Below, in pieces: positions 8,104-16,044 of a DNA stretch of 24,180 nucleotides; position 1 is the first letter of the stretch; the number at the start of each line of letters is the position of its first letter. Location of the stretch: NCBI GenBank assembly GCA_030728235.1, contig JANRAA010000162.1:998-25177 (forward strand). Direction: 5' to 3'. Both the position numbers and the translations under genes were made by a program. The DNA comes from Flavobacteriales bacterium (GTDB taxonomy: Bacteria; Bacteroidota; Bacteroidia; Flavobacteriales_D; Sanyastnellaceae). The notes beneath the pieces were generated by a model. That model made no database searches. It had not been told where the DNA came from and saw nothing but the letters and a program-made list of their open reading frames with translations.

Positions 8104-10031
8104 AGGCGCAGAATCTTCTCCACCTTTATCTTCATCCCATCTTTGATCTCGAGGTAGTAGACACCTTTTGTTGTTGGCAGCAAAATTTCCCCACTGTTCG
8201 AAATTCTTTCTACTGCAACCACTTTACCTTGTCCGTCGAAAACACGCACCTCGCCTCTATTCCTTAATCCAGAGATACTCACCTTGCCATTTAGACAAGG
8301 ATTTGGCCCGACTTTAATTGTTGATGCTGCCGTTTCCGCAACATCATTCACAAAGTCGGCTGTACCTTCCCACACCAATACGGGCGACTGGTCGGCAGCT
8401 TCGAACATCGCTTTGAAAGTGTTGATTTCATCAGCATCTAACGCGAACATATCTTCCATCCACTTTGGAGGTAGGCTTTGGTAAAACACACGCACAGTAG
8501 CCGTATATGCTCCATCGATGCTTGGCCGCGCAATGCGATATTGCAAATCATCTGAACCGCTACCTTCTGCGCCATCAAGACGATTAAAATTGTCATCATT
8601 CAACACCAGTCCGGCAATCTTTGTGGTATCCCCCGTGAAATGACTGCTTGAATAACCCAGCGGCACCAATCGATTGTCTTTCAGCGGATAGTACGCGTGT
8701 TCAAGCACAGTTGTCGGTTGGTCATTCACATCGGCCATCACCATCTCATAAATCTGCACCTCGTCTTCATTTCTGATAACATCGTAATGCGGCTCATAAT
8801 CGGCATCACGTCCGATGATGTTGTTGTTTTCATCCATTCCCCCACTTCTGAACACCTCGTTTCCAAACTCATCCGTCACGACCATCTCAACCGTTAACAA
8901 TCTACTCGGATAACCACTTGGAAATTTATGTCCGGCCAAGTTTGTAATCCTCAAATCAAACACCGCAGAATCTTGTTCCAACCCAGAGAAAATAAACGAA
9001 GCGTCCATTGATTGCAGTTGCAACTGCTCGATTGTTCGTTGAATAACCATGTCATAATTGGCTTCGCTAGCGCTGATATCCAAATCTTCAATGTTATCTT
9101 TCATCAACTTCAACATCGTGGCATTGCCCCCAACGAAATAGTGTTTCTTGAAAGGCTGCGGGAAAAGCCAGGTTGGTGTCGGAGAAATGATGGCTCCGCC
9201 TTCAACAGCAGGCATGTGGCACGACTGACATTCCGTTCCTTGTTCATCGTAAACAGAGTTGAGCCACTCATGGTAGGTAGACTGTTCAAAGAAGGTTGAA
9301 CCAATCTGCTGTTGATTGTAGTCGTGTGTCTGCGTAAAAAGACTGTGGCAACCAGCACACAATTCGCTTTCACCCATGTGTGCACTGTATACCGGTGAAA
9401 AGCCAGTTTGAGCAATCATGGGCCCCGACCATGGATTCGGGAAGTTACCATACGCAACCTGGTTTGCACTGTATAGTTGTTGTCCGTTCTCGGCATCTTC
9501 ACCTTGCGGATCTTCAATTCCATGACACCCCATACACCCTACGCCGTCTTGACCAAGCGCATCGCCAGCCAACATCTGCATCGAATAAAAATCACCAGCA
9601 TTGGTCATGTGAAACTCTTTGTTTCCTTGCGGGGCGTGGCATCCCGTGCATGTGTTCTCAATAACATCTTGGTGAATCGGCAACGACAGTACCTCATGTT
9701 TCACCTTCGCCTTCCAAAACGGATCTTTTGCACTGTTGGCCATCATCGTAGCCCTCCAATCGTTCACAGGAGAAACATCAACGCCACTGGCATCTACCAA
9801 TGACAATCCATTTGGGTCTGTATCATGGCAAGCAACACAATTCCCAGAGCCCGTGAAATACTGACCAACAGAGGTGGTAAGGATGCCCGACCTCAATACC
9901 GATCCTGATATCGAACCGTGGTATTTGCCATCAGCAGGAACAAAGCCGTAAGAGACAAAAATCACCACGGCGACTAAAACAAATGCAACAATTGCAGGAT
10001 TCTTTCGGTTATTTCGTTGCTTATGGCTCAT
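8100..10031 (-). CDS. Five-haem cytochrome c with T9SS C-terminal sorting domain
   Basis: A 643-residue exported cytochrome. A basic N-terminus (KQRNNRK) and a hydrophobic stretch at about 12-30 give a signal peptide or anchor. Five CxxCH haem sites follow: C65, C128, C166, C225 and C268, each with His four residues later. The middle part (about 330-540) is a beta-rich domain containing AGHKFPSGYPSR, a motif I associate with periplasmic multihaem cytochromes. The last roughly 75 residues (from KVGPNPCLNG, with GVYYLEI and the final VEKILRL) match a type IX secretion type A sorting domain, so the protein is probably surface-exposed or released. The frame continues to an ATG at 10047-10049 (649 residues), but a hairpin directly precedes that codon, so I prefer the ATG at 10029-10031. 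The electron partner is unknown. Confidence 0.88.
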   Translation of the reverse strand: MSHKQRNNRKNPAIVAFVLVAVVIFVSYGFVPADGKYHGSISGSVLRSGILTTSVGQYFTGSGNCVACHDTDPNGLSLVDASGVDVSPVNDWRATMMANSAKDPFWKAKVKHEVLSLPIHQDVIENTCTGCHAPQGNKEFHMTNAGDFYSMQMLAGDALGQDGVGCMGCHGIEDPQGEDAENGQQLYSANQVAYGNFPNPWSGPMIAQTGFSPVYSAHMGESELCAGCHSLFTQTHDYNQQQIGSTFFEQSTYHEWLNSVYDEQGTECQSCHMPAVEGGAIISPTPTWLFPQPFKKHYFVGGNATMLKLMKDNIEDLDISASEANYDMVIQRTIEQLQLQSMDASFIFSGLEQDSAVFDLRITNLAGHKFPSGYPSRLLTVEMVVTDEFGNEVFRSGGMDENNNIIGRDADYEPHYDVIRNEDEVQIYEMVMADVNDQPTTVLEHAYYPLKDNRLVPLGYSSSHFTGDTTKIAGLVLNDDNFNRLDGAEGSGSDDLQYRIARPSIDGAYTATVRVFYQSLPPKWMEDMFALDADEINTFKAMFEAADQSPVLVWEGTADFVNDVAETAASTIKVGPNPCLNGKVSISGLRNRGEVRVFDGQGKVVAVERISNSGEILLPTTKGVYYLEIKDGMKIKVEKILRL

Positions 10032-10038
10032 ATCTTTG
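10031..10038 (+). promoter_or_regulatory. Candidate -7 box (TATCTTTG) for the PQQ dehydrogenase
   Basis: Exact TAnnTTTG on the plus strand, 50 nt before the ATG at 10089. TTTC at 10012-10015, 15 nt upstream, is a weak -33 candidate. The box overlaps the start of the divergent cytochrome gene, so expression of the two could interfere or be co-ordinated. Confidence 0.35.
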
Positions 10039-10049
10039 TACAAAATCAT

Positions 10050-10064
10050 CCCGCGAGCAGCGGG
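10050..10064. repeat. Short perfect inverted repeat between divergent genes
   Basis: CCCGC - GAGCA - GCGGG forms a five-base-pair all-GC stem with a five-base loop in the short gap between the cytochrome and the PQQ dehydrogenase. There is no T-tract on either side, so it does not look like a terminator. It would lie in the 5' leader of the dehydrogenase and directly before the longer cytochrome start (10049). It could be an operator or leader hairpin, or chance. Confidence 0.35.
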
Positions 10065-10088
10065 GATGCCAATTTAGGAAGTAATTAG

Positions 10089-11609
10089 ATGAAGAAGGCT
10101 ATTTTTTCCCTTGTTTTAATGCTCGTGCTGGTTCATTTTCAGTCGGCAGCACAACCCAATACAATCAAAGCTGACCGCCTGGCGTATGTTGACGAAGCCA
10201 TTCAGGTATTGTCGTTCAGCAACGACCCAAATGAAGCAAGACTTTTCATTCTATGTCACAACGGGAAGATCTGGGTTTATGAAGACGGTGAAGTGTTGCC
10301 AGAACCATTCTTGGATTTAGGTCCTGACGGCCTAGACATTGTAGATTTCGGTATTGGTGCCGAAGAGGGTTTGAACGGCATGGTGTTGGACCCCAATTAT
10401 GAAGAAAACGGATTTTTCTATCTCATGTACAACGGATGGAAACCTGATGGATCGGGTATTAATTTGTATGATGAGCACTTGATTTGTTTCAAACGCGATG
10501 AAAACAACCCCTATAAGGCAGATACTGAACAAAATAGTGTGTTGCTGACCTTTGAGATGCCACGTCGCGGACACAATGCAGGGGCATTGGCATTTGGCCC
10601 AGATGGATATTTGTACCTCTCTGTTGGTGATGGTGGCGCCACCGGAAGCGGGGCTACAGGCGGCGGTAGCGGAGGCGATTCCGACAACAACGCCCAAAAC
10701 CTCAATACCATATTAGGCAAGATTTTACGATTAGACGTCCACGGCTTGGATCCATATACCATTCCCCCAACCAACCCATTCGTCGGTGTTCCCGACACCA
10801 GAGAAGAGATTTGGGCGTATGGTTTTCGCAATCCATGGCGATGGAGTTTTGACCGACTAACAGGCGATAAATACATTGGCGACGTTGGAGAAGTTGATTG
10901 GGAAGAAGTGAGTTTTGAACCTGCAGAAAGCCAGGGCGGATTGAATTTTGGGTGGCGATTGATGGAGGGCACGCATTGCTACGAGCCCATCATTGACTGC
11001 AATCCTGACGACGATATGGTGCTACCTATTTACGACTATGCCCATGCGAATGGACTGTGCTCGGTTGTTGGTGGTTACGTGTATCGCGGCACCAATATCC
11101 CAACGCTAAACGGCTACTACATTTTTACCGATTACTGCGGTTTTGAAGAGATAAAGTTCATGACCCTCAAACAAGAAGTCGATGGCTGGGCTTTCAAACC
11201 CATAGATTTGGAGGTCGAAGGCGGATTTATTCCCTTTCAAGAGTGGCGTTTTGGATGGGGAGAAGACAACAAAGGAGAGTTGTATTTGTGCACCAGCATC
11301 GCAGTATATCGTTTGTCGAGCGATCCCGACGCCCCTGTTATTGGTAAACCAGAAAATTTGGTTTTCTCACCCAATCCAGCCGATGGATTAACCTTGATGC
11401 AACTTGGCACCAATGCTTCATTGGAGTGGATGGAAGTTTTCGATCCGAGCGGTAAGCTCGTTGCCAACCCAATTATTTCTGCAACAAACCTTCCTGGCTT
11501 GCGATTGGATGTCTCGAACTACCGTTCAGGCGTTTATACCGTCCGCGTTAAATGCAACGGCACCGATGATTTGTTGATCGGACGATTGGTGGTCATCAAC
11601 AACAATTAA
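10089..11609 (+). CDS. PQQ-dependent soluble sugar dehydrogenase with T9SS sorting domain
   Basis: A 506-residue secreted protein. A signal peptide ends near SAAQ (about residue 21). The rest is a six-bladed propeller of the soluble glucose/aldose dehydrogenase (GSDH/YliI) family, which oxidises sugar aldehydes using PQQ and calcium. Key segments: RRGHNAGALAFGPDG with the catalytic-type His162, SVGDGG, LGKILRLDV, YGFRNPWRWSFD with Arg247, GDVGEVDWEEV and GLNFGWRLMEG. A Gly/Ser-rich loop occupies about 185-198. From about residue 425 (FSPNPADGL to VYTVRVKCNG) is a type IX secretion type A sorting domain, so the enzyme is exported across the outer membrane. An AGGAAG at 10076-10081 lies 7 nt before the ATG and is a fair ribosome site. 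The substrate is unproven. Confidence 0.9.
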   Translation: MKKAIFSLVLMLVLVHFQSAAQPNTIKADRLAYVDEAIQVLSFSNDPNEARLFILCHNGKIWVYEDGEVLPEPFLDLGPDGLDIVDFGIGAEEGLNGMVLDPNYEENGFFYLMYNGWKPDGSGINLYDEHLICFKRDENNPYKADTEQNSVLLTFEMPRRGHNAGALAFGPDGYLYLSVGDGGATGSGATGGGSGGDSDNNAQNLNTILGKILRLDVHGLDPYTIPPTNPFVGVPDTREEIWAYGFRNPWRWSFDRLTGDKYIGDVGEVDWEEVSFEPAESQGGLNFGWRLMEGTHCYEPIIDCNPDDDMVLPIYDYAHANGLCSVVGGYVYRGTNIPTLNGYYIFTDYCGFEEIKFMTLKQEVDGWAFKPIDLEVEGGFIPFQEWRFGWGEDNKGELYLCTSIAVYRLSSDPDAPVIGKPENLVFSPNPADGLTLMQLGTNASLEWMEVFDPSGKLVANPIISATNLPGLRLDVSNYRSGVYTVRVKCNGTDDLLIGRLVVINNN

Positions 11610-11998
11610 TTGCAGTTGCAGACCTTGTTGTCGTTCAATTGATTTAGCGCGATGACCGTGCTCAGCGAGTCGCCCACCTCGAACATGGCCTTGTAGCTAT
11701 TTCCATTGTGCTCACCCTCAACCATATATTTGAGTGGTTTCGTGCGCACCAAACTCTCCTTGAAATTGATATCTCCGTTGGAAGCGATCTCCCGCATGAT
11801 AGAATCATTCAGTCCGTAACAATCCATCAAACAGTTTGTCAGCGCATTGCCTTCGATGGGATTTGCCGTTAACGTTTTCCTGACTTGGTTACCTGGCAAC
11901 CACTTTGTGCAGCTTCTGTTGCTGAAGAGCATAAACGACAGCATCACTCCTATAACAAGTCCTACCAGATACTTCGAAAAACGCTGCATAAATGTCAT
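11606..11998 (-). CDS. Small membrane-anchored protein, DUF4258-like
   Basis: A 130-residue protein with one N-terminal hydrophobic helix (about 9-25, YLVGLVIGVMLSFMLF) followed by a polar domain with five later cysteines (30, 56, 60, 127, 129). The segment DINFKESLVRTKPLKYMVEGE resembles the strand order of DUF4258-like proteins found next to membrane anchors in flavobacteria; this is a recollection of the family, not a search result. I keep the ATG at 11996-11998 because homologues I recall begin with a similar MxFxxRF; an internal ATG at 11989 is the alternative. Its stop overlaps that of the convergent PQQ dehydrogenase in a TTAA palindrome. Function is unknown. Confidence 0.72.
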   Translation of the reverse strand: MTFMQRFSKYLVGLVIGVMLSFMLFSNRSCTKWLPGNQVRKTLTANPIEGNALTNCLMDCYGLNDSIMREIASNGDINFKESLVRTKPLKYMVEGEHNGNSYKAMFEVGDSLSTVIALNQLNDNKVCNCN

Positions 11999-12118
11999 AA
12001 CCGTAATTTTTGCGCAAGTTAAGACAGATTAAGTTCCATTTGAATGAAAGACTACAAGCGATCTTCCATCATTTTAACGAAATATAGCAGCGGCAACAGC
12101 GAGTAGTTCGACGATTAA

Positions 12119-12150
12119 TTTAACAATTCACCCGATCCTAATTACCTTTG
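12119..12150 (+). promoter_or_regulatory. Candidate promoter TTTA-N20-TACCTTTG for the ABC operon
   Basis: TACCTTTG (12143-12150) is an exact TAnnTTTG -7 box. TTTA (12119-12122) lies 20 nt upstream, one mismatch from the -33 TTTG. The ATG at 12157 begins only six bases after the box, so the transcript would start at or just beside the start codon. Confidence 0.45.
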
Positions 12151-12156
12151 GGTGTT

Positions 12157-12783
12157 ATGTTAGAAACGAACAACCTCTACTTCGAATATACGGATGGTCC
12201 GTCGTTCACTTTTCCGGATATGAAATGTGCCTCTGGCGATTCACTATTGCTACTGGGCGATTCTGGAAAAGGAAAGACCACCCTCTTGCATTTATTGGCT
12301 GGTTTGCTCAGTCCAACCTCTGGAACTGTCACCCTAGCGGGCAAAGAAATCTCAGGAATGGGTCAGCAAGAGCGCGATCGGTTTCGCGGACAACACATCG
12401 GTATCGTTTTTCAAAGTGCTCATTTTGTGCAAAGTCTGAACGTCATCGACAACCTCGTTTTGCCTCAGTATTTATCGGGAAGGACCGTTGACAAAGGAGC
12501 AGCCGTTGCCATTTTGGAGCGATTGAATTTGGGTCACAAAGTAAAAGCCCACACCAATCAGCTTAGTATTGGCGAGCAGCAGCGCGTAGCCATTGCGCGG
12601 GCTTTGGTGAACAATCCAGACGTTTTGTTGGCCGATGAACCCACCTCCGCCTTGGATGATCGCAATGCCCATGAAGTAATCAGTTTACTCGAAGAGCAGG
12701 CCGCACTTACGGGTGCGAGTTTGATTATCGTAACGCACGACCAGCGATTAAAAGATCATTTTGACAAGAGGGTTACGTTATGA
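12157..12783 (+). CDS. ABC transporter ATPase, LolD/MacB-like
   Basis: A 208-residue cytoplasmic ATPase that would power the permease encoded next. Visible motifs: Walker A GDSGKGKTT (34-42), Q-loop Gln86 in VFQ, signature LSIGEQQ (136-142), Walker B VLLADE (156-161) and H-loop His194 in VTHD. The signature departs from LSGGQ (Ile and Glu in place of Gly and Gln), which is tolerated in this branch, and the P-loop has Lys where Ser is common. Length is typical of LolD/MacB-type subunits. The frame can be read from a TTG at 12148, but the ATG at 12157 gives the normal MLETNNLYFEY start and sits right after the promoter box. It overlaps the permease by ATGA (12780-12783). Confidence 0.9.
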   Translation: MLETNNLYFEYTDGPSFTFPDMKCASGDSLLLLGDSGKGKTTLLHLLAGLLSPTSGTVTLAGKEISGMGQQERDRFRGQHIGIVFQSAHFVQSLNVIDNLVLPQYLSGRTVDKGAAVAILERLNLGHKVKAHTNQLSIGEQQRVAIARALVNNPDVLLADEPTSALDDRNAHEVISLLEEQAALTGASLIIVTHDQRLKDHFDKRVTL

Positions 12784-13979
12784 ATTTATTTCGGATAGCT
12801 TGGCGTAACATCGCCCATAAACCTCTAAATACAGCACTCAGCCTCATTCTTTTGGCTTTTGGAGTGGGTATCATTTCACTGCTTTTGCTGCTTGAAAGTT
12901 CATTGCAGAAAGAGTTCGACCGCAACATCAAAGACATCGACATGGTGTTGGGAGCAAAGGGTAGTCCGCTACAACTCATACTCGCCAACGTTTACCACAT
13001 CGACGCGCCAACAGGGAATATCTCAAGAGCTGAAGCACAGCGCGTGATGAAACACCCGTATATCGACAAAGCCATTCCGCTCGCATACGGAGATAATTAC
13101 CGATCGTATCGCATCGTTGGAACAACACATCAATACCCTGAACACTATGAAGTTGGGATGCAGCAAGGACGCTTATGGGAAGCTCCCTTTGAGGCAACCA
13201 TCGGCAGTAAGGTAGCCGCTGAAAGCGGGATGAAAATCGGCGACACCTTTTACAGTGCGCACGGTTTGGAAGATGAGACCGACGTCCACAAAGATCACGC
13301 TTTCACCATTGTCGGCATCTTCGCTGAAAGCGGATCAGTGATTGACCAGCTCATACTAACACCCATGGAGTCGATTTGGAATGTGCACGAGCACCCAGAA
13401 GAATTGGACGGAGAAGCACCTCCAGGACCACGACCAGAAGATGAGATCACAGCTGTGCTGCTAACAAAGAAAAATCCACTTGCTTTGGTTATGATTCCAA
13501 CATTGATCAAAGACACCAACATGCAAATTGCGCTGCCATCTATTGAGATCAACCGATTGACACAAAACTTTGGCATTGGGATGCAAACCTTGCAAGGCAT
13601 CGCCATCTTGATCATGATTATCTCCTTTATCAGCGTCTTTATTTCATTGTACAACTCAATGAAAGAGCGCAAATACGAATTGGCATTGATGCGCAGCATG
13701 GGGGCTTCACGGCGGACACTCTTCGTCATGATTCTACTTGAAGGATTTTGGCTAACGGTTGTAGGCACCTTGATCGGATTGAGTTTGAGTCGACTTGGGA
13801 TGATCATTTTGAGCTCAGTCATGAAAGATCAATTCAAATACGACATCTCCAACATTGGCGTTTTGCCCAACGAAACAATACTTGTCGGAATCACTATCTT
13901 TGTAGGCGTTTTGGCATCCTTATTGCCAGCCGTGAGTGCCGTTCGAATGGACGTTTCAAAAATACTCGGAGATGCGTAA
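12780..13979 (+). CDS. ABC transporter permease, FtsX/MacB family
   Basis: A 399-residue inner membrane protein with the MacB/LolC-type layout: one N-terminal helix (about 17-40, TALSLILLAFGVGIISLLLL), a large periplasmic MacB_PCD-type domain (about 45-275), then three C-terminal helices in an FtsX domain. The cytosolic coupling segment MKERKYELALMRSMGAS is present between the second and third helices. Such permeases act mechanically on envelope substrates (lipoproteins, peptides, small toxins) and do not form a classical import channel. It is translationally coupled to the ATPase and followed at 4 nt by a DUF3299 lipoprotein. The periplasmic domain has an acidic, proline-rich stretch (HPEELDGEAPPGPRPEDE). 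The substrate is unknown. Confidence 0.9.
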   Translation: MNLFRIAWRNIAHKPLNTALSLILLAFGVGIISLLLLLESSLQKEFDRNIKDIDMVLGAKGSPLQLILANVYHIDAPTGNISRAEAQRVMKHPYIDKAIPLAYGDNYRSYRIVGTTHQYPEHYEVGMQQGRLWEAPFEATIGSKVAAESGMKIGDTFYSAHGLEDETDVHKDHAFTIVGIFAESGSVIDQLILTPMESIWNVHEHPEELDGEAPPGPRPEDEITAVLLTKKNPLALVMIPTLIKDTNMQIALPSIEINRLTQNFGIGMQTLQGIAILIMIISFISVFISLYNSMKERKYELALMRSMGASRRTLFVMILLEGFWLTVVGTLIGLSLSRLGMIILSSVMKDQFKYDISNIGVLPNETILVGITIFVGVLASLLPAVSAVRMDVSKILGDA

Positions 13980-13983
13980 GACC

Positions 13984-14529
13984 ATGAAATACATATACGT
14001 TTTAATGACTTTGGTGACCGTTGCGGCACTTAATCTCAGCACCGCTTGCAAACCATCAGCTACATCTGCTGTATCGATGATGGATATTTCAGCTCACCGC
14101 CTTGCTGTTTCTTCTTCCAAAGAATCATTTGTTGCTGTAAACGAAGCGATGACCGAACTCACCTGGAAGACATTGGCAGACGTGGAGTTTAAAGACATGT
14201 ATTTGGAAGAGCTCGACGCGTATTACTGGAAGCCAACTTTCGGCGCATCGGTTAAAGCTTTAGAAGGAAAAGAAGTATTTATTACCGGATACATGATTCC
14301 AGTTGATTACGATGAAGATTTTTACGTACTTTCTCGCTACCCTTTTGCCAATTGTTTCTTTTGTGGTGGTGCTGGTCCAGAATCTGTAATTGATCTGCGT
14401 TTCAAGGCCAAGACACGAGCTTACAAAACCGATGAACGTTTGACCTTTAAGGGTACATTTAAGTTGAACGCTGATGACGTATATCAGATGAACTATATCT
14501 TAGAAGGTGCCCAAGAATACAAACCCTGA
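13984..14529 (+). CDS. DUF3299-like lipoprotein
   Basis: A 181-residue putative lipoprotein with a signal peptide ending LSTAC (Cys22) and an acidic, probably periplasmic, domain. The order WKTLADVEF, LEGKEVFITGYMIPVD (94-109), a CxxC pair at Cys124 and Cys127 in NCFFCGG, then VIDLRF and LTFKGTFKL matches what I know of DUF3299, a small beta-rich family often seen beside FtsX-type ABC transporters. The CxxC may bind a metal or form a disulfide. I chose the ATG at 13984, 4 nt after the permease stop; an ATG at 13972 would overlap the permease and put charged residues before the signal. It probably works with the ABC pair, perhaps in metal or envelope homeostasis. Confidence 0.82.
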   Translation: MKYIYVLMTLVTVAALNLSTACKPSATSAVSMMDISAHRLAVSSSKESFVAVNEAMTELTWKTLADVEFKDMYLEELDAYYWKPTFGASVKALEGKEVFITGYMIPVDYDEDFYVLSRYPFANCFFCGGAGPESVIDLRFKAKTRAYKTDERLTFKGTFKLNADDVYQMNYILEGAQEYKP

Positions 14530-15316
14530 GCTACTCCTCCTGCCTGAAACCAATGGTTGTCGCAACTGCGGTTCTGAACAACGCGCGGCTTTCTGCGCTG
14601 AGTGTGGACAAAAACATTTCACAAAGCGGTTTACAATCAAAACGGCCTTGGCTGATTTTTTCTCTGCCATTTTCAGCATTGAAAGGGGCTTCTTTTTTAC
14701 AACCATTCAAACCTTGGTTCGCCCCGGGGTGGTGGTAAAAGACTATGTCGGCGGAAAAACAGCAGGGTATTTCCCTCCCTTCCGTTTCGCATTTATTTGG
14801 ATTACAATCTATTCGATTACTCTTGTATGGTCGGGACTGCTTGAAATGCAGATGGACCAGTTTTCAATGGACAATTCATTTGCTGCGACGCAAGGTCAAA
14901 ATGAGATGTCGGAAAAGGTTCGTGTATTTGTCCAAACCTATTTTAACTTCATAGGCCTGCTATCATTGCCATTTATATCACTGGCTTCGAAATGGGTTGT
15001 AGATAAAAACGATGGCAATCTCGCAGAACATTTTATTGCCAACACGTATGCCATTGGAATCCAATCTGCTGTCATGTTCATTGTTGCGCCAATATTTTTG
15101 TTGATTCCAAGCCAACTTTATCTTTTCTCTTCATTCGGATTATTAGCGGGTGTCATCTTCTTAGGTTTGACCTACAAAGATTGGCTGAACTATTCTATTT
15201 GGTCGTCAATTGGTCGATCTATCGCTGCAAACGTCATGGGAACGGTCATGTTCATCTTAGGGTCTATGGTAATCGGAATTATCATTGGCATTGTTTGGAT
15301 GATAGCTATTAACTAG
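14507..15316 (+). CDS. DUF3667 membrane protein with zinc ribbon (GTG start)
   Basis: A 269-residue protein with an N-terminal zinc ribbon (CRNCG at 18-22, FCAECGQ at 29-35; Cys18, 21, 30 and 33), then a loop typical of DUF3667 (VRPGVVVKDYVGGKTAGYFPP) and about four or five membrane helices (roughly 93-111, 143-160, 183-201, 207-222, 242-266). No ATG precedes the ribbon, and the only good start is GTG at 14507-14509, which overlaps the DUF3299 gene by 23 nt. That overlap argues for co-translation with the ABC operon. DUF3667 proteins are common in Bacteroidota and have no settled function. Its stop overlaps the convergent secreted-protein gene by 8 nt. Confidence 0.82.
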   Translation: MPKNTNPELLLLPETNGCRNCGSEQRAAFCAECGQKHFTKRFTIKTALADFFSAIFSIERGFFFTTIQTLVRPGVVVKDYVGGKTAGYFPPFRFAFIWITIYSITLVWSGLLEMQMDQFSMDNSFAATQGQNEMSEKVRVFVQTYFNFIGLLSLPFISLASKWVVDKNDGNLAEHFIANTYAIGIQSAVMFIVAPIFLLIPSQLYLFSSFGLLAGVIFLGLTYKDWLNYSIWSSIGRSIAANVMGTVMFILGSMVIGIIIGIVWMIAIN

Positions 15317-15998
15317 CCTTTTTCAAGAACAGTTCTAAATTTTCATCCATCATTTTCACCACCTTTTTCATCGACCGTCTGAAAGGCAAGGAATTGAACG
15401 TTCGGCTGTAGTAGGGAAAAGGTTTGTGCAACTGAACAAACTGATCACTTTTGATGATCAACGCCTCAAACATCGGGTCAGGAGAACCAGTATAAGTCTG
15501 CACAGTTTTCAATTCACCAGCGTCATTTCTTCTCATAACTTCACCTGTCGCTATCCGCGCGGTATCGGCGCGTAACAATGACAATTCTGCTGTAAAAACA
15601 GGGACATCTGGTAAGACCAGTGACCTGTCGATGGTAAGCGAATCAGATAAAAACTCGATCTCATTCCATTGATGCTCCATTACCTTCTCCGTTTGATCAG
15701 CGTAGATGAAATACACATCGCAAAAGGTGAAGTATTTGCGCATGTGCGCGACCACCTCAAGATTTCGTTCGAGTAGTTTTTTTTCCATTCGCGCAGCGGT
15801 GATGACAAATCCAGAATCGCGCGCCGATTGTATCGCCACTTTATTCTGTGGTAGCCGGAACAATAACACCCCCGATTTCAGGTCGCGAATTTGCCGACTG
15901 GCAGTCGCCTTGTACCATTCAGGAGTGCCACGCACATCCGATTGCGACAGCGATTGAAGCGAAAGAAAAAACAGAAAATAGAAAAGCAGATACTTCAT
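15309..15998 (-). CDS. Secreted protein of unknown function
   Basis: A 229-residue protein with a clear signal peptide (MKYLLFYFLFFLSLQSLSQ, cleavage likely after LSQ). The mature part is mixed alpha/beta and begins with a conserved-looking segment SRQIRDLKSGVLLFRLP. A long charged helix (about 55-80) and a cluster of aromatic residues near YFTFCDVYFIYADQ follow. I do not recognise a family; similar periplasmic proteins of about 230 residues occur in flavobacteria. The frame extends to a GTG at 16013, but the ATG at 15996-15998 starts directly at the signal peptide. It lies 46 nt downstream of trhO on the same strand and may be co-transcribed with it. Confidence 0.75.
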   Translation of the reverse strand: MKYLLFYFLFFLSLQSLSQSDVRGTPEWYKATASRQIRDLKSGVLLFRLPQNKVAIQSARDSGFVITAARMEKKLLERNLEVVAHMRKYFTFCDVYFIYADQTEKVMEHQWNEIEFLSDSLTIDRSLVLPDVPVFTAELSLLRADTARIATGEVMRRNDAGELKTVQTYTGSPDPMFEALIIKSDQFVQLHKPFPYYSRTFNSLPFRRSMKKVVKMMDENLELFLKKAS

Positions 15999-16044
15999 GC
16001 CTAAATATAGCACAACGCATCTGCTTTTTCGAATGTTTGAGCGA

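Noticed and set aside
9012..9803. Several antisense open frames over the cytochrome gene
   Set aside because: They are shadows of a clearly coding frame with five CxxCH motifs and have no recognisable domains.
10050..10064. GC-rich hairpin as an intrinsic terminator
   Set aside because: It has no T-tract on either strand and lies between divergent starts, where no transcript ends.
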